A stretch of 6,232 bases of DNA from Lentisphaerota bacterium (GTDB taxonomy: Bacteria; Verrucomicrobiota; Kiritimatiellia; JAAZAB01). Both the position numbers and the translations under genes were made by a program. Within the stretch, counting starts at the first letter, position 1. Each line of letters opens with the position of its first letter. Shown here in pieces: positions 1 to 5,597 of this stretch. The stretch is from positions 1-6,232 of the forward strand of contig JACQHI010000155.1 in assembly GCA_016199105.1 (NCBI GenBank), in the 5' to 3' direction. The notes under the pieces were generated by a model, which was not told the origin of the DNA, ran no database searches, and saw nothing but the letters and a program-made list of their open reading frames with translations.

Positions 1-2
1 GG

Positions 3-56
3 GCGAGCGTCCACGCGAGCCGTAACCGCAAGGAGTTTTACAAAAGGCTCCAATGA
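3..56 (+). CDS. 3' end of an upstream gene, product unknown (partial)
   Basis: The frame starting at base 3 reads ASVHASRNRKEFYKRLQ and then stops at TGA 54-56. Most of its codons end in G or C, as in the real genes of this window, and the peptide looks like an ordinary charged protein C-terminus. Its stop overlaps the next gene's start as ATGA (53-56), a common arrangement for translationally coupled genes. Only 17 codons are visible, so no product can be named. A second frame (from base 2) ends at TAA 23-25 and is the competing possibility, but its codon pattern is less gene-like. Confidence 0.5.
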   Translation, partial: ASVHASRNRKEFYKRLQ

Positions 57-1087
57 AACCGGAATCATCGCATCGCTGGTCGCTGGAGGAGGTTCGCCGG
101 TTCATGTCCGGCGCGCTGTCCGTCACCGACGAAGAAGGCGCGTTTTGCTTCCACCGCTTCACGAAACCGGTTGCCGATTTCTATGCATCGAACGATGCTT
201 TGCGCGTCCGTATGCGCTGTCCGGCCGGCGTGTGTCTCCGGTTCGCCTCGGATACGCGCTGGATCCGGCTGGTTTGGAGGTATCGGGAATCGGCGCGGCC
301 GTTCTACCAGGGATGTGTGGAGGCGGATGGCATGGCCGGGACGCCGTGCGGGCCGCTGAAAGCGGTCCCGCGCTGGGAGGGCGAGGGGTTCCGTCAGGAC
401 GAGCGCCGCCGGCGGGAATTTTGCGTATGGATGCCGCACATGTGCGTGGCGGAGCTCGCGGGGCTCGAAACCGAGGAGGGCGCGATGCTGGAACCGGCGC
501 GTCCGCCGAAGTTCCGCTGGCTGGCATTCGGGGATTCGGTGACCCAGGGCATGGTCGCGCGCTGGCCGCATCTGACCTATCCCTCGCGGCTGATCGCGCG
601 GCGGGGAGGTGTCGCTCATAATTTCGGTGTAGGCGGCGCCACGCTGCACGCGGCGCTGGCCGAAGGCGTTCCCGCGGAGCCGTTCGACCTGGCGACAGTC
701 ATGTACGGCCTCAATGATTTTAACCAGGGCCGGCCGGTGGGAGAGCTGGGACCCTGTGCCGCGGCTCTGCTGCGGGCCCTGCACGCGCGCGCTCCCAAGG
801 CCCGGCTGGCGCTCATCACGCCGACCCCGTGGATCGGCCACGAGGGGCCCAACAAGATCGGCGCGACGCTCGGCGCTTATCGTTCGGCCTTGCGCGAGGC
901 GGTGCGGGATCTCCCTCAGGTGACGGTGATCGAGGGGCCGTCGCTCATTCCGGCCGATCCGTCGCTGTATGTGGACGGCATCCACCCGAACGAATCGGGC
1001 ATGGACGTTTTCGCGGGATCTTTGGCGGCGGCGCTGGATCGGGAAGGGTGGCACGGTTCGATGGCTCAGTGCATACATGAACGCTAA
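53..1087 (+). CDS. SGNH/GDSL-family hydrolase (probable esterase)
   Basis: This 344-residue protein belongs to the SGNH/GDSL superfamily, whose members are mostly esterases, lipases or carbohydrate deacetylases. All four blocks are visible: FGDSVTQG with nucleophile Ser162, the oxyanion Gly in FGVGG (190-195), GLND with Asn221, and DGIHPN with Asp308 and His311 completing the catalytic triad. Residues about 28-150 precede the catalytic domain and look beta-rich, like the N-terminal sandwich of some two-domain SGNH esterases; that comparison is inference. There is no signal peptide or membrane segment, so it is probably cytoplasmic. The start at 53 overlaps the upstream stop (ATGA) and has AAAGG at 43-47, 5 nt upstream. 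AAGGAG at 30-35 is a stronger Shine-Dalgarno match but lies 17 nt away. The substrate cannot be told from the sequence. The family call is firm. Confidence 0.9.
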   Translation: MKPESSHRWSLEEVRRFMSGALSVTDEEGAFCFHRFTKPVADFYASNDALRVRMRCPAGVCLRFASDTRWIRLVWRYRESARPFYQGCVEADGMAGTPCGPLKAVPRWEGEGFRQDERRRREFCVWMPHMCVAELAGLETEEGAMLEPARPPKFRWLAFGDSVTQGMVARWPHLTYPSRLIARRGGVAHNFGVGGATLHAALAEGVPAEPFDLATVMYGLNDFNQGRPVGELGPCAAALLRALHARAPKARLALITPTPWIGHEGPNKIGATLGAYRSALREAVRDLPQVTVIEGPSLIPADPSLYVDGIHPNESGMDVFAGSLAAALDREGWHGSMAQCIHER

Positions 1088-1124
1088 GTCCGTTCAATAA
1101 TGCTGTTCGATGCAAGAGAAGATC

Positions 1125-2183
1125 ATGGAATTGACCGCGTTAGGATTTGACGGCTGGTTTGAGCAGCGCTCTTCCACTCTCCTGCAACCGGGACAGAGCC
1201 TTGCACGCGTCACGGCTGTCGATAGGGGCGCATTCCTCGTCCGATATCAGGACACCGAGACGTACGCGGAACTCGCAGGAAAGTTCCGTTTCGCGATTCA
1301 GTCTGCCGTCGACTTGCCGTGTGTGGGCGACTGGGTGTGTCTGCAGCGCCACGCATCGGGCGGCCCTGTCATCATTCAGTGCGTGGTGCCGAGAAGAACA
1401 TACCTGCGCCGCAAGTGTCCCGGCAAGACGGTGGACTTTCAGATGATCGCGGCGAACATCGACGTTGCCTTCATCGTCCAAGCCTGTCGAAATGATTTCA
1501 ACATACGAAGGCTCGACCGATACTTGGTGATGGCCAGCGAGGGCCACATTGAACCCCGGATCGTCATCAGCAAGACGGATCTGATCTCTCCGGAAGAACT
1601 GGAACGGACGATCGCGCAGATCCACGGCGCGGGCATCTCTGCCCAAGTCCTCCCGCTCAGCAATGCGACGGGTTCCGGACTGGATGATTTCCGGAGTCTT
1701 CTTGCCCCCGGCAAGACGTATTGCCTCCTCGGCTCTTCGGGAGTCGGCAAGACCACGCTCATCAACCGGCTGATCGGTCGGGATGCGTTCGACACACAGG
1801 CGGTCAGCGAAACGGGAGAAGGCGTTCATACCACCGCCCGCCGCCAGTTGATTACGCTCGACTGCGGGGCCATGTTGATCGATACGCCCGGAATGCGGGA
1901 GTTGGGTCTGCTGGGAACAACGGACGGAGTGAACAAGATTTTTGCGGACGTTGGCGATTTTTCGATGAACTGTCGGTTCTCCAACTGTACCCATACTCAG
2001 GAACCCGGTTGTGCCGTCTTTGCGGCGGTGGAAAACGGGGACTTGGACGAAGAACGGTATCGGAACTATCTTAAACTCAAGAAGGAGACCGAGTACCACG
2101 ATCTCACCTACGTCGAGAAGCGCAAGAAGGACAAAGCCTTTGGCCGTTTCGTCAAGTCGGCGATGAAGCAGATGAAGAAATAG
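1125..2183 (+). CDS. rsgA: Ribosome small subunit-dependent GTPase A
   Basis: RsgA (YjeQ/YloQ) is a GTPase that binds the 30S subunit late in its assembly and checks the decoding centre. The protein has the family's circularly permuted G-motif order: an N-terminal OB-fold region (about 25-95), G4 as SKTD (149-152), G1 P-loop GSSGVGKTT (203-211), the switch I TT pair (236-237) and G3 DTPG (253-256). A C-terminal zinc knuckle follows, with Cys283, Cys288, His290 and Cys296 in CRFSNCTHTQEPGC. The tail is lysine-rich, fitting rRNA contact. Its 352 residues match the usual 300-350. I prefer ATG 1125 because the purine-rich AGAGAAG precedes it and MELTALGFDGWFEQ matches family N-termini. An in-frame ATG at 1110 would add five residues. 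It lies 37 nt after the hydrolase gene, so it may share its transcript. G4 has Ser in place of the classical Asn, a change I recall in other RsgA proteins. Confidence 0.96.
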   Translation: MELTALGFDGWFEQRSSTLLQPGQSLARVTAVDRGAFLVRYQDTETYAELAGKFRFAIQSAVDLPCVGDWVCLQRHASGGPVIIQCVVPRRTYLRRKCPGKTVDFQMIAANIDVAFIVQACRNDFNIRRLDRYLVMASEGHIEPRIVISKTDLISPEELERTIAQIHGAGISAQVLPLSNATGSGLDDFRSLLAPGKTYCLLGSSGVGKTTLINRLIGRDAFDTQAVSETGEGVHTTARRQLITLDCGAMLIDTPGMRELGLLGTTDGVNKIFADVGDFSMNCRFSNCTHTQEPGCAVFAAVENGDLDEERYRNYLKLKKETEYHDLTYVEKRKKDKAFGRFVKSAMKQMKK

Positions 2184-2243
2184 CTTGTCCAATCCTGTTC
2201 ATGATTAAAGTGTCCGCATGCGCAGGGGACCATGTAAACATGT

Positions 2244-2270
2244 CCAGCAGAATGGCGGTAAATCTGCTGG
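2244..2270. repeat. 8-bp stem-loop after rsgA
   Basis: CCAGCAGA (2244-2251) pairs perfectly with TCTGCTGG (2263-2270) across an 11-nt loop. A near-palindrome, GGACCATGT (2227-2235) against ACATGTCC (2238-2245), abuts and overlaps its left arm by two bases, so the two stems could not fully form together. The stem lies 60 nt after the rsgA stop and could protect or end the transcript. No T tract follows (the next bases are cgggctatac), so a terminator role is weak. Confidence 0.4.
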
Positions 2271-2294
2271 CGGGCTATACAAATCTTACATTCC

Positions 2295-2361
2295 GGACGT
2301 GAGTCCCGTTGGGACGGGCCACGTGAGTGGCGTTGCCACAACGTGGCTCACGCCAACGTCC
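2295..2361. repeat. Nested hairpins built from GTGAG-N4-TTG units
   Basis: Two plus-strand units, GTGAGTCCCGTTGGGAC (2299-2315) and GTGAGTGGCGTTGCCAC (2323-2339), lie 24 bp apart. Each contains a 5-bp hairpin with a GTT loop: GTCCC/GGGAC and GTGGC/GCCAC. A third imperfect unit is on the minus strand at 2350-2366 (GTGAGGGACGTTGGCGT). Around the second unit, GCCACGT (2318-2324) also pairs with ACGTGGC (2341-2347), and GGACGT (2295-2300) pairs with ACGTCC (2356-2361), giving a layered structure. The stem bases differ between units but compensate each other, so the folding appears to be what is kept. The function is unknown; a repeat-family or RNA-structure role is inference. Confidence 0.6.
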
Positions 2362-2371
2362 CTCACGGGAT

Positions 2372-2391
2372 GACAGGCAGGAATGCCTGTC
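2372..2391. repeat. REP-like hairpin with GGAA loop
   Basis: GACAGGCA (2372-2379) and TGCCTGTC (2384-2391) form a perfect 8-bp stem closed by GGAA, a GNRA-type tetraloop. From memory, very similar GACAGGCAGGAATGCCTGTC hairpins are dispersed between genes in Verrucomicrobiota-type genomes, where they often generate spurious predicted peptides. Only one copy is visible here, so repeat status cannot be shown from the window. It is followed by TTACT rather than a T tract, so it is not a clear terminator. Confidence 0.55.
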
Positions 2392-2460
2392 TTACTGGGG
2401 GGCGCATAGCAGTTCCGTAGGGATATCGGCGGCGCCTGTTCTGGATGGGGTTATCCGTTA

Positions 2461-2610
2461 TTGTGGTGCGGGCGTCCCGCCTGCTGTCCGGGATTAATAC
2501 CTGCCCGCAGTGCCCCGCCTGCAACGTTATGCGTAGCATTGCGGGCAGGTGCGCAAGTGCGCCAGCACAGCGCTGCAGGCGGGCCGGCAGGCGGGACGCC
2601 TGCACCACAA
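2461..2610. repeat. 150-bp inverted-repeat element (REP/MITE-like)
   Basis: The outer arms 2461-2484 and 2587-2610 are inverted copies matching at 23 of 24 positions; the one difference (G2470 opposite T2601) would be a G-U wobble in RNA. Inside are an 11-bp perfect inverted pair, ACCTGCCCGCA (2499-2509) with TGCGGGCAGGT (2540-2550), and a GCGCA-AG-TGCGC palindrome (2551-2562). The 9-mer CCCGCCTGC or its complement occurs four times (2476, 2514, 2575, 2587), two in each orientation. No open frame inside looks like a transposase. It resembles the GC-rich palindromic intergenic repeats of some PVC-group bacteria, or a non-autonomous mobile element. No clear target-site duplication was found. 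Confidence 0.65.
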
Positions 2611-2659
2611 CAGATCGGCAGATTATCCCTGCGGTTGATACGAGAAAGCATCTACGGAA

Positions 2660-2689
2660 CTGACGCGCCCACTGGCGAGAGGGCATAAT
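2660..2689 (+). promoter_or_regulatory. Candidate promoter for the holB operon
   Basis: CATAAT (2684-2689) matches the -10 consensus TATAAT at five of six bases. CTGACG (2660-2665) is a four-of-six match to TTGACA, 18 bp upstream. It sits about 50 bp before the holB start and after the repeat element, where a promoter for the five-gene run would be expected. Such matches arise by chance, and the host sigma factor's preference is unknown. Confidence 0.3.
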
Positions 2690-2737
2690 GCGAATTGCTG
2701 TTGCTCCGCCGGTGCGCTTGTGCCATGCTTTCCGAGC

Positions 2738-3838
2738 ATGAAATCGGCCGTAAAAAAGAGCAAACCCGCCGGAAGCGCGGCCGGCGGGAACGATCCGACC
2801 GTCCTCCCCTCTGGAAGCGGGGCAAGCCCGGAGGTTCCGGCGGGCAATGCCGGGACGGACGCCTCTCTCGATGATTTGAAGCACGGTCTGCAAAACGGGC
2901 GGCTGGCGCACGCGTATCTGCTGGTGGGGCAGCCCCGGGGCAACGCCCAGGCGTTGGTCGAGCGGTTTCTGCAGCTCCTCTACTGCCGCGCGTCCGAAGC
3001 CGGGCCCTGCGGGAGCTGCCCGACCTGCCGGCAGGTGCGGGCGCATAACTGGCCGGACATGCTCTGGATCGAGCCCCAGAAAAAATCCCGCACGATCCAG
3101 AAGGAACAGATCCTCGCGCTGCAGCAGTTCCTGGCCCACACGTCGTACGGGGGCGGCTGGAAAACGGCGGTCCTGCTCTATGCCGAACGGTTGAATCCGG
3201 TGGCGTCCAATTCCCTGCTCAAAACGCTGGAGGAACCGTCCAAGAACAGCCTCCTGTTCCTGCTCACGGAGTCGCCCGAATTCATGCTGCCGACGGTGCT
3301 GTCGCGCTGTCAGAAGCTCATTTTGTCCGAATCCACGCGGAAAATTCCGGCCGAAGTGGCGGAATCGGTGGCGGATATCATTGCCGGTCATGACCGGGAC
3401 GATATCATCGCGCGCCAGGCCACGGCCTCGCGTTTCCTGATGTTCCTGAAGGCGCTGCGCAAGGGCGTGGAGGAGGCGGAAAAGAGGGAAGACGAGGTGG
3501 ACGACGGGGACACCGAGGAACTGGAGGCCGGCAAGGAGGTCGTGGAGGCCCGCGTGGAGGCGCGATACCGGGAGGCGCGGGCGGACGTGTTGACGACGTT
3601 GCTGCAGTTCTATCGCGACATCCTGCTCGGTGTGTGCGGGGCCGACGAGCGATGCTTTTATGCGCAGGGCCAGCGGGACCTGACGCGGCGCATGGCGCAG
3701 GGGCTTTCCCACGGAAAGGCCCTCCGGAATATCGACGTCATCGAAAACATCAAGAAGCAGCTTGAGCAGAATTTACCCGAAGCCCTGGTGTTGGACTACG
3801 GATTCAGCCGGTTGACGACGCTGCCGGGAGACCGCTGA
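2738..3838 (+). CDS. holB: DNA polymerase III subunit delta' (clamp-loader)
   Basis: Delta' is a non-hydrolysing subunit of the clamp loader that places the sliding clamp on DNA. The zinc-module cysteines are present (Cys83, 91, 94 and 97, C-x7-C-x2-C-x2-C). So are LLKTLEEP (160-167) and the SRC motif (189-191), which in delta' supplies an arginine finger to the neighbouring subunit. The P-loop position reads GQPRGNAQA (64-72) without GKT/S, and the Walker B position reads YAERLN (148-153) without the DE pair, so it should not bind or hydrolyse ATP normally. Residues 1-43 are a Gly/Ala/Pro/Ser-rich extension in place of the usual short start. A charged, Glu-rich stretch (about 242-280) precedes the C-terminal helical collar. 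The start is uncertain: ATG 2738 and in-frame GTG 2720 both lack a good Shine-Dalgarno. The adjacent ricT supports the call. Confidence 0.9.
   Translation: MKSAVKKSKPAGSAAGGNDPTVLPSGSGASPEVPAGNAGTDASLDDLKHGLQNGRLAHAYLLVGQPRGNAQALVERFLQLLYCRASEAGPCGSCPTCRQVRAHNWPDMLWIEPQKKSRTIQKEQILALQQFLAHTSYGGGWKTAVLLYAERLNPVASNSLLKTLEEPSKNSLLFLLTESPEFMLPTVLSRCQKLILSESTRKIPAEVAESVADIIAGHDRDDIIARQATASRFLMFLKALRKGVEEAEKREDEVDDGDTEELEAGKEVVEARVEARYREARADVLTTLLQFYRDILLGVCGADERCFYAQGQRDLTRRMAQGLSHGKALRNIDVIENIKKQLEQNLPEALVLDYGFSRLTTLPGDR
2752..2788 (-). terminator. Terminator-like hairpin on the minus strand, inside the 5' end of holB
   Basis: Read on the minus strand, an 8-bp GC-only stem (CCCGCCGG/CCGGCGGG, bases 2788-2781 and 2772-2765, 8-nt loop) is followed by TTTGCTCTTTTTT, down to the six T's complementary to A2752-2757. 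This is the layout of an intrinsic terminator for leftward transcription. No minus-strand gene is recognised to its right, so it may stop antisense transcripts, or it may be a chance product of the AAAAAAG and Gly/Pro/Ala codons. On the plus strand the same bases form a hairpin at about codons 10-17 of holB without a T tract. Confidence 0.4.
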
Positions 3839-4644
3839 TGTATAGAATTCTGTTCGTCAATAACGACGATCTTCAGCCGTGGAAGTGCTACGGCCCGGGA
3901 GAACTGGCCATCCACGAAGGCGACGGTTGCGTGCTGGAGGTCGCGAAAGTCCTCGAGTACGGCACGGTGGCCGGTCTGGTCCAGGAGGAGGGCGAGCCGC
4001 CGCCCGCGGTGAAGGATCTGCCGGTCGTGCTGCGTCGGGCCACCCTCCAGGACCAGTCCAAGGCCAAGGAAAATCAGTTGTTCGCCAAATCCGCCCTGCG
4101 CGTCTGCCATGACCTGATGCGGCGCCACAGCCTGGCCATCCGCCTGATGCGGGTCCGTTATTCGTTCGATCGCTCCCGGCTGCTGGTGGCGTTCATGGCG
4201 GAGGAGACGGTGGATTTCCGGGCCTTTGTCCAGGACCTTGCCGCGGAGACGCGCGCCCGCGTGGAAATGCGCCAGATCGGGGTGCGGGACGCCGCCGGCA
4301 TGATCGGCGGACTGGCGCCGTGCGGGCGCGAGCTGTGTTGCAAGCGTTGGCTCAAGACGTTTGAAAACGTCAATATCCGGATGGCCAAGCAGCAGGGGCT
4401 TTCCCTGAATCCGTCCACCATCAACGGCATGTGCGGGCGCCTGAAGTGCTGTTTGCGCTTCGAACAGAACTGTTATCGGGAGCTGGAGGAGGCCCTGCCG
4501 CCCGTCGGTTCGCAGGTGACGTGCCCCATGGGCGACGGCAGGATTCTGGACCGCAATATCCTGAAGGGGCGCGTCCGGGTGGCCTTGCAGGACCAGCGGA
4601 TCATGGAATTTCCCGGCCAGGACGTAAAAATGCTTGGAAAGTAA
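3838..4644 (+). CDS. ricT: PSP1-domain protein, RicT/YaaT family
   Basis: This 268-residue protein is a PSP1 C-terminal-domain protein of the RicT (YaaT) type. In Bacillus subtilis, RicT works with RicA and RicF in a complex that carries Fe-S clusters, promotes RNase Y-dependent mRNA maturation and affects sporulation and competence. The signature segments are RQIGVRDAAGMIGG (145-158), then PCGRELCCKRW (161-171) and NPSTINGMCGRLKCCL (191-206). The cysteine set 162, 167, 168, 199, 204, 205, 212 and 229 fits metal-cluster ligation. The start ATG overlaps the holB stop by one base (TGATG), indicating translational coupling. The holB-ricT pairing also occurs in Bacillus (holB-yaaT), which strengthens both calls. 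No RicA, RicF or RNase Y gene is in this window, so the partners here are unknown. Confidence 0.92.
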   Translation: MYRILFVNNDDLQPWKCYGPGELAIHEGDGCVLEVAKVLEYGTVAGLVQEEGEPPPAVKDLPVVLRRATLQDQSKAKENQLFAKSALRVCHDLMRRHSLAIRLMRVRYSFDRSRLLVAFMAEETVDFRAFVQDLAAETRARVEMRQIGVRDAAGMIGGLAPCGRELCCKRWLKTFENVNIRMAKQQGLSLNPSTINGMCGRLKCCLRFEQNCYRELEEALPPVGSQVTCPMGDGRILDRNILKGRVRVALQDQRIMEFPGQDVKMLGK

Positions 4645-4671
4645 CGGAGAAACAGGAATACTCTTCCGGCT

Positions 4672-5121
4672 ATGACAAGGATATTGGTTTTACATGGACC
4701 GAATCTGGGGCTTTTGGGAACCCGCGAACCCGGCATTTACGGGCGCCTGACGTTGGCGGATATCGACCGTCAACTGCGGGAGCTTGCCGCGACGCTGCGG
4801 GTTGAAGTGAATTGTTTCCAGAGCGATGTGGAGGGCGAACTGGTCTCGAGGATCGGCAAGAGCCGTGGCGTGTATGATGGCCTGATCCTCAACCCGGGCG
4901 CTTACACGCACACCAGTATCGCCCTGCGGGATGCGCTTCAGGCGGTCGAGACGCCCTGCGTGGAAGTGCATTTGTCCAACACGGCGGCGCGGGAAACTTT
5001 TCGGCATCACAGCTTCACGGCGGCGGCTTGCATAGGACAGATCATGGGGTTTGGCGCCGCCAGTTACGCCCTTGCCCTAACGGGGCTGGTGGAGTATTTA
5101 TCTCGAAAACGCGAACCATAA
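4672..5121 (+). CDS. aroQ: Type II 3-dehydroquinate dehydratase
   Basis: AroQ dehydrates 3-dehydroquinate to 3-dehydroshikimate, the third step of the shikimate pathway to aromatic amino acids. It is a cytoplasmic enzyme that forms dodecamers. At 149 residues it has the normal type II length. Active-site residues line up with the family: HGPN (8-11), Arg18, the general base Tyr23 in REPGIYG, Asn74, THTS with His80, Asp87, EVH with Glu98 and the general acid His100, and Arg107 and Arg111 in RETFRHHS. The NLG and QSD variants (12-13, 50-52) replace the commoner NLN and QSN, but both occur in known family members. It starts 27 nt after ricT; GGAG at 4646-4649 and AGGA at 4654-4657 are both rather far from the ATG, so initiation may be weak or coupled. 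The aroQ-accB-accC order is common in bacteria. Confidence 0.96.
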   Translation: MTRILVLHGPNLGLLGTREPGIYGRLTLADIDRQLRELAATLRVEVNCFQSDVEGELVSRIGKSRGVYDGLILNPGAYTHTSIALRDALQAVETPCVEVHLSNTAARETFRHHSFTAAACIGQIMGFGAASYALALTGLVEYLSRKREP

Positions 5122-5128
5122 AGGGGGA
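5120..5128 (+). promoter_or_regulatory. Strong ribosome binding site for accB
   Basis: AAGGGGGAA overlaps the aroQ stop codon (TAA 5119-5121) and ends 7 nt before ATG 5136. It settles the accB start: the same frame is open back to ATG 5028, but that would add 36 residues lying inside aroQ, and family proteins begin with a short MDFKDIQ-like segment. Confidence 0.75.
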
Positions 5129-5135
5129 ATCAACC

Positions 5136-5588
5136 ATGGATTTTAAAGACATCCAGCGAATTGTCGATTTGATGTCCGAACATGGCTTGACCGAGTTTGA
5201 GCTCGAGGAGAACGGCGTTCGTATCGCGCTGAAGAAGGGCGGCGGGATGACCGTGGTCCCCGTGTCCGCTCCGACGGCGCCGGCCGCCGCGCCCGCGCCC
5301 GCCGCGGCCCCGGCGGCGCCCGCGGCGCCTCCGGCGGAAGAAGCCAACATGGCGATCGTCAAGGCGCCGTTTGTCGGAACGTTTTACCGGGCGTCGGCGC
5401 CAGAGGCCGATCCCTTTGTGGTCATCGGTCAGGAAGTGGGGCCGGACACGGTGCTCTGCATCCTGGAGGCGATGAAGGTGATGAATGAAATCAAGGCGGA
5501 GATGCGGGGCCGAATCAAGGAAATCCTGGTGGAGAGCGCCCATCCCGTCCAGTATGGCCAATCGCTTTTCAAGATCGAAAAGATATAA
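5136..5588 (+). CDS. accB: Acetyl-CoA carboxylase biotin carboxyl carrier protein
   Basis: AccB carries the biotin that AccC carboxylates; the carboxyl group is then passed to acetyl-CoA by the AccAD carboxyltransferase to form malonyl-CoA for fatty acid synthesis. The 150-residue protein has a short N-terminal helix-strand region (1-35), an Ala/Pro-rich flexible linker (about 45-67) and a C-terminal biotinyl domain (72-150). The biotin site is EAMKVMNE (111-118), with Lys114 the predicted biotinylation site; Val follows where Met is usual, a tolerated variant. The insertion typical of AccB-type domains, the thumb, corresponds to about residues 84-94 (FYRASAPEADP). The start is fixed by the strong ribosome binding site overlapping the aroQ stop. 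It lies 14 nt after aroQ and 9 nt before accC. Confidence 0.96.
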   Translation: MDFKDIQRIVDLMSEHGLTEFELEENGVRIALKKGGGMTVVPVSAPTAPAAAPAPAAAPAAPAAPPAEEANMAIVKAPFVGTFYRASAPEADPFVVIGQEVGPDTVLCILEAMKVMNEIKAEMRGRIKEILVESAHPVQYGQSLFKIEKI

Positions 5589-5597
5589 GAGCGTCCC

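Larger units (their letters stand above)
2184..2737. other. Repeat-rich intergenic region without a convincing gene
   Basis: About 550 bp separate rsgA from holB. The only open frames here are short or are extensions of frames antisense to genes, and their predicted peptides are simply translated repeats. No tRNA, rRNA or CRISPR pattern is seen. The region holds stacked inverted repeats, listed separately, and possibly the promoter of the holB operon. No strong rho-independent terminator for rsgA was found, because none of the stems is followed by a clear T tract on the plus strand. Confidence 0.8.

Noticed and set aside
65..1078. Minus-strand open frame of 337 codons opposite the SGNH gene
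   Set aside because: The sense frame has the full SGNH block set; the antisense product looks like a shadow.
1140..2192. Minus-strand open frame of 350 codons opposite rsgA
   Set aside because: The sense strand encodes all RsgA motifs. The antisense frame has no family features and an Arg/His-rich composition.
2461..2610. CRISPR array or attachment site
   Set aside because: The repeats are inverted rather than regularly spaced direct repeats, there are no spacers of constant length, and no cas or integrase gene is present.
2451..2628. TTATCC on both sides of the 150-bp element as a target-site duplication
   Set aside because: The copies (2451-2456 and 2623-2628) are 4 and 12 bp from the element ends, so they do not abut it. 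Six bases is easily chance.
2445..2688. Small open frames over the repeat element
   Set aside because: Their peptides are direct translations of the inverted repeats, appear in several overlapping frames on both strands, and lack ribosome binding sites.
2363..3712. Long minus-strand open frame of 449 codons
   Set aside because: It lies antisense to holB, which has clear delta' motifs, and continues into the repeat gap. Its peptide is Arg/Pro/His-rich with no recognisable domain, typical of the shadow of a high-GC gene.
5028..5135. Longer accB reading frame starting inside aroQ
   Set aside because: The strong AAGGGGG site and family alignment place the start at 5136. The extra 36 residues are an out-of-frame reading of aroQ.
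5262..5335. GC-rich near-repetitive stretch as a DNA repeat
   Set aside because: It encodes the Ala/Pro linker normal for AccB, and the repetition follows from codon use.
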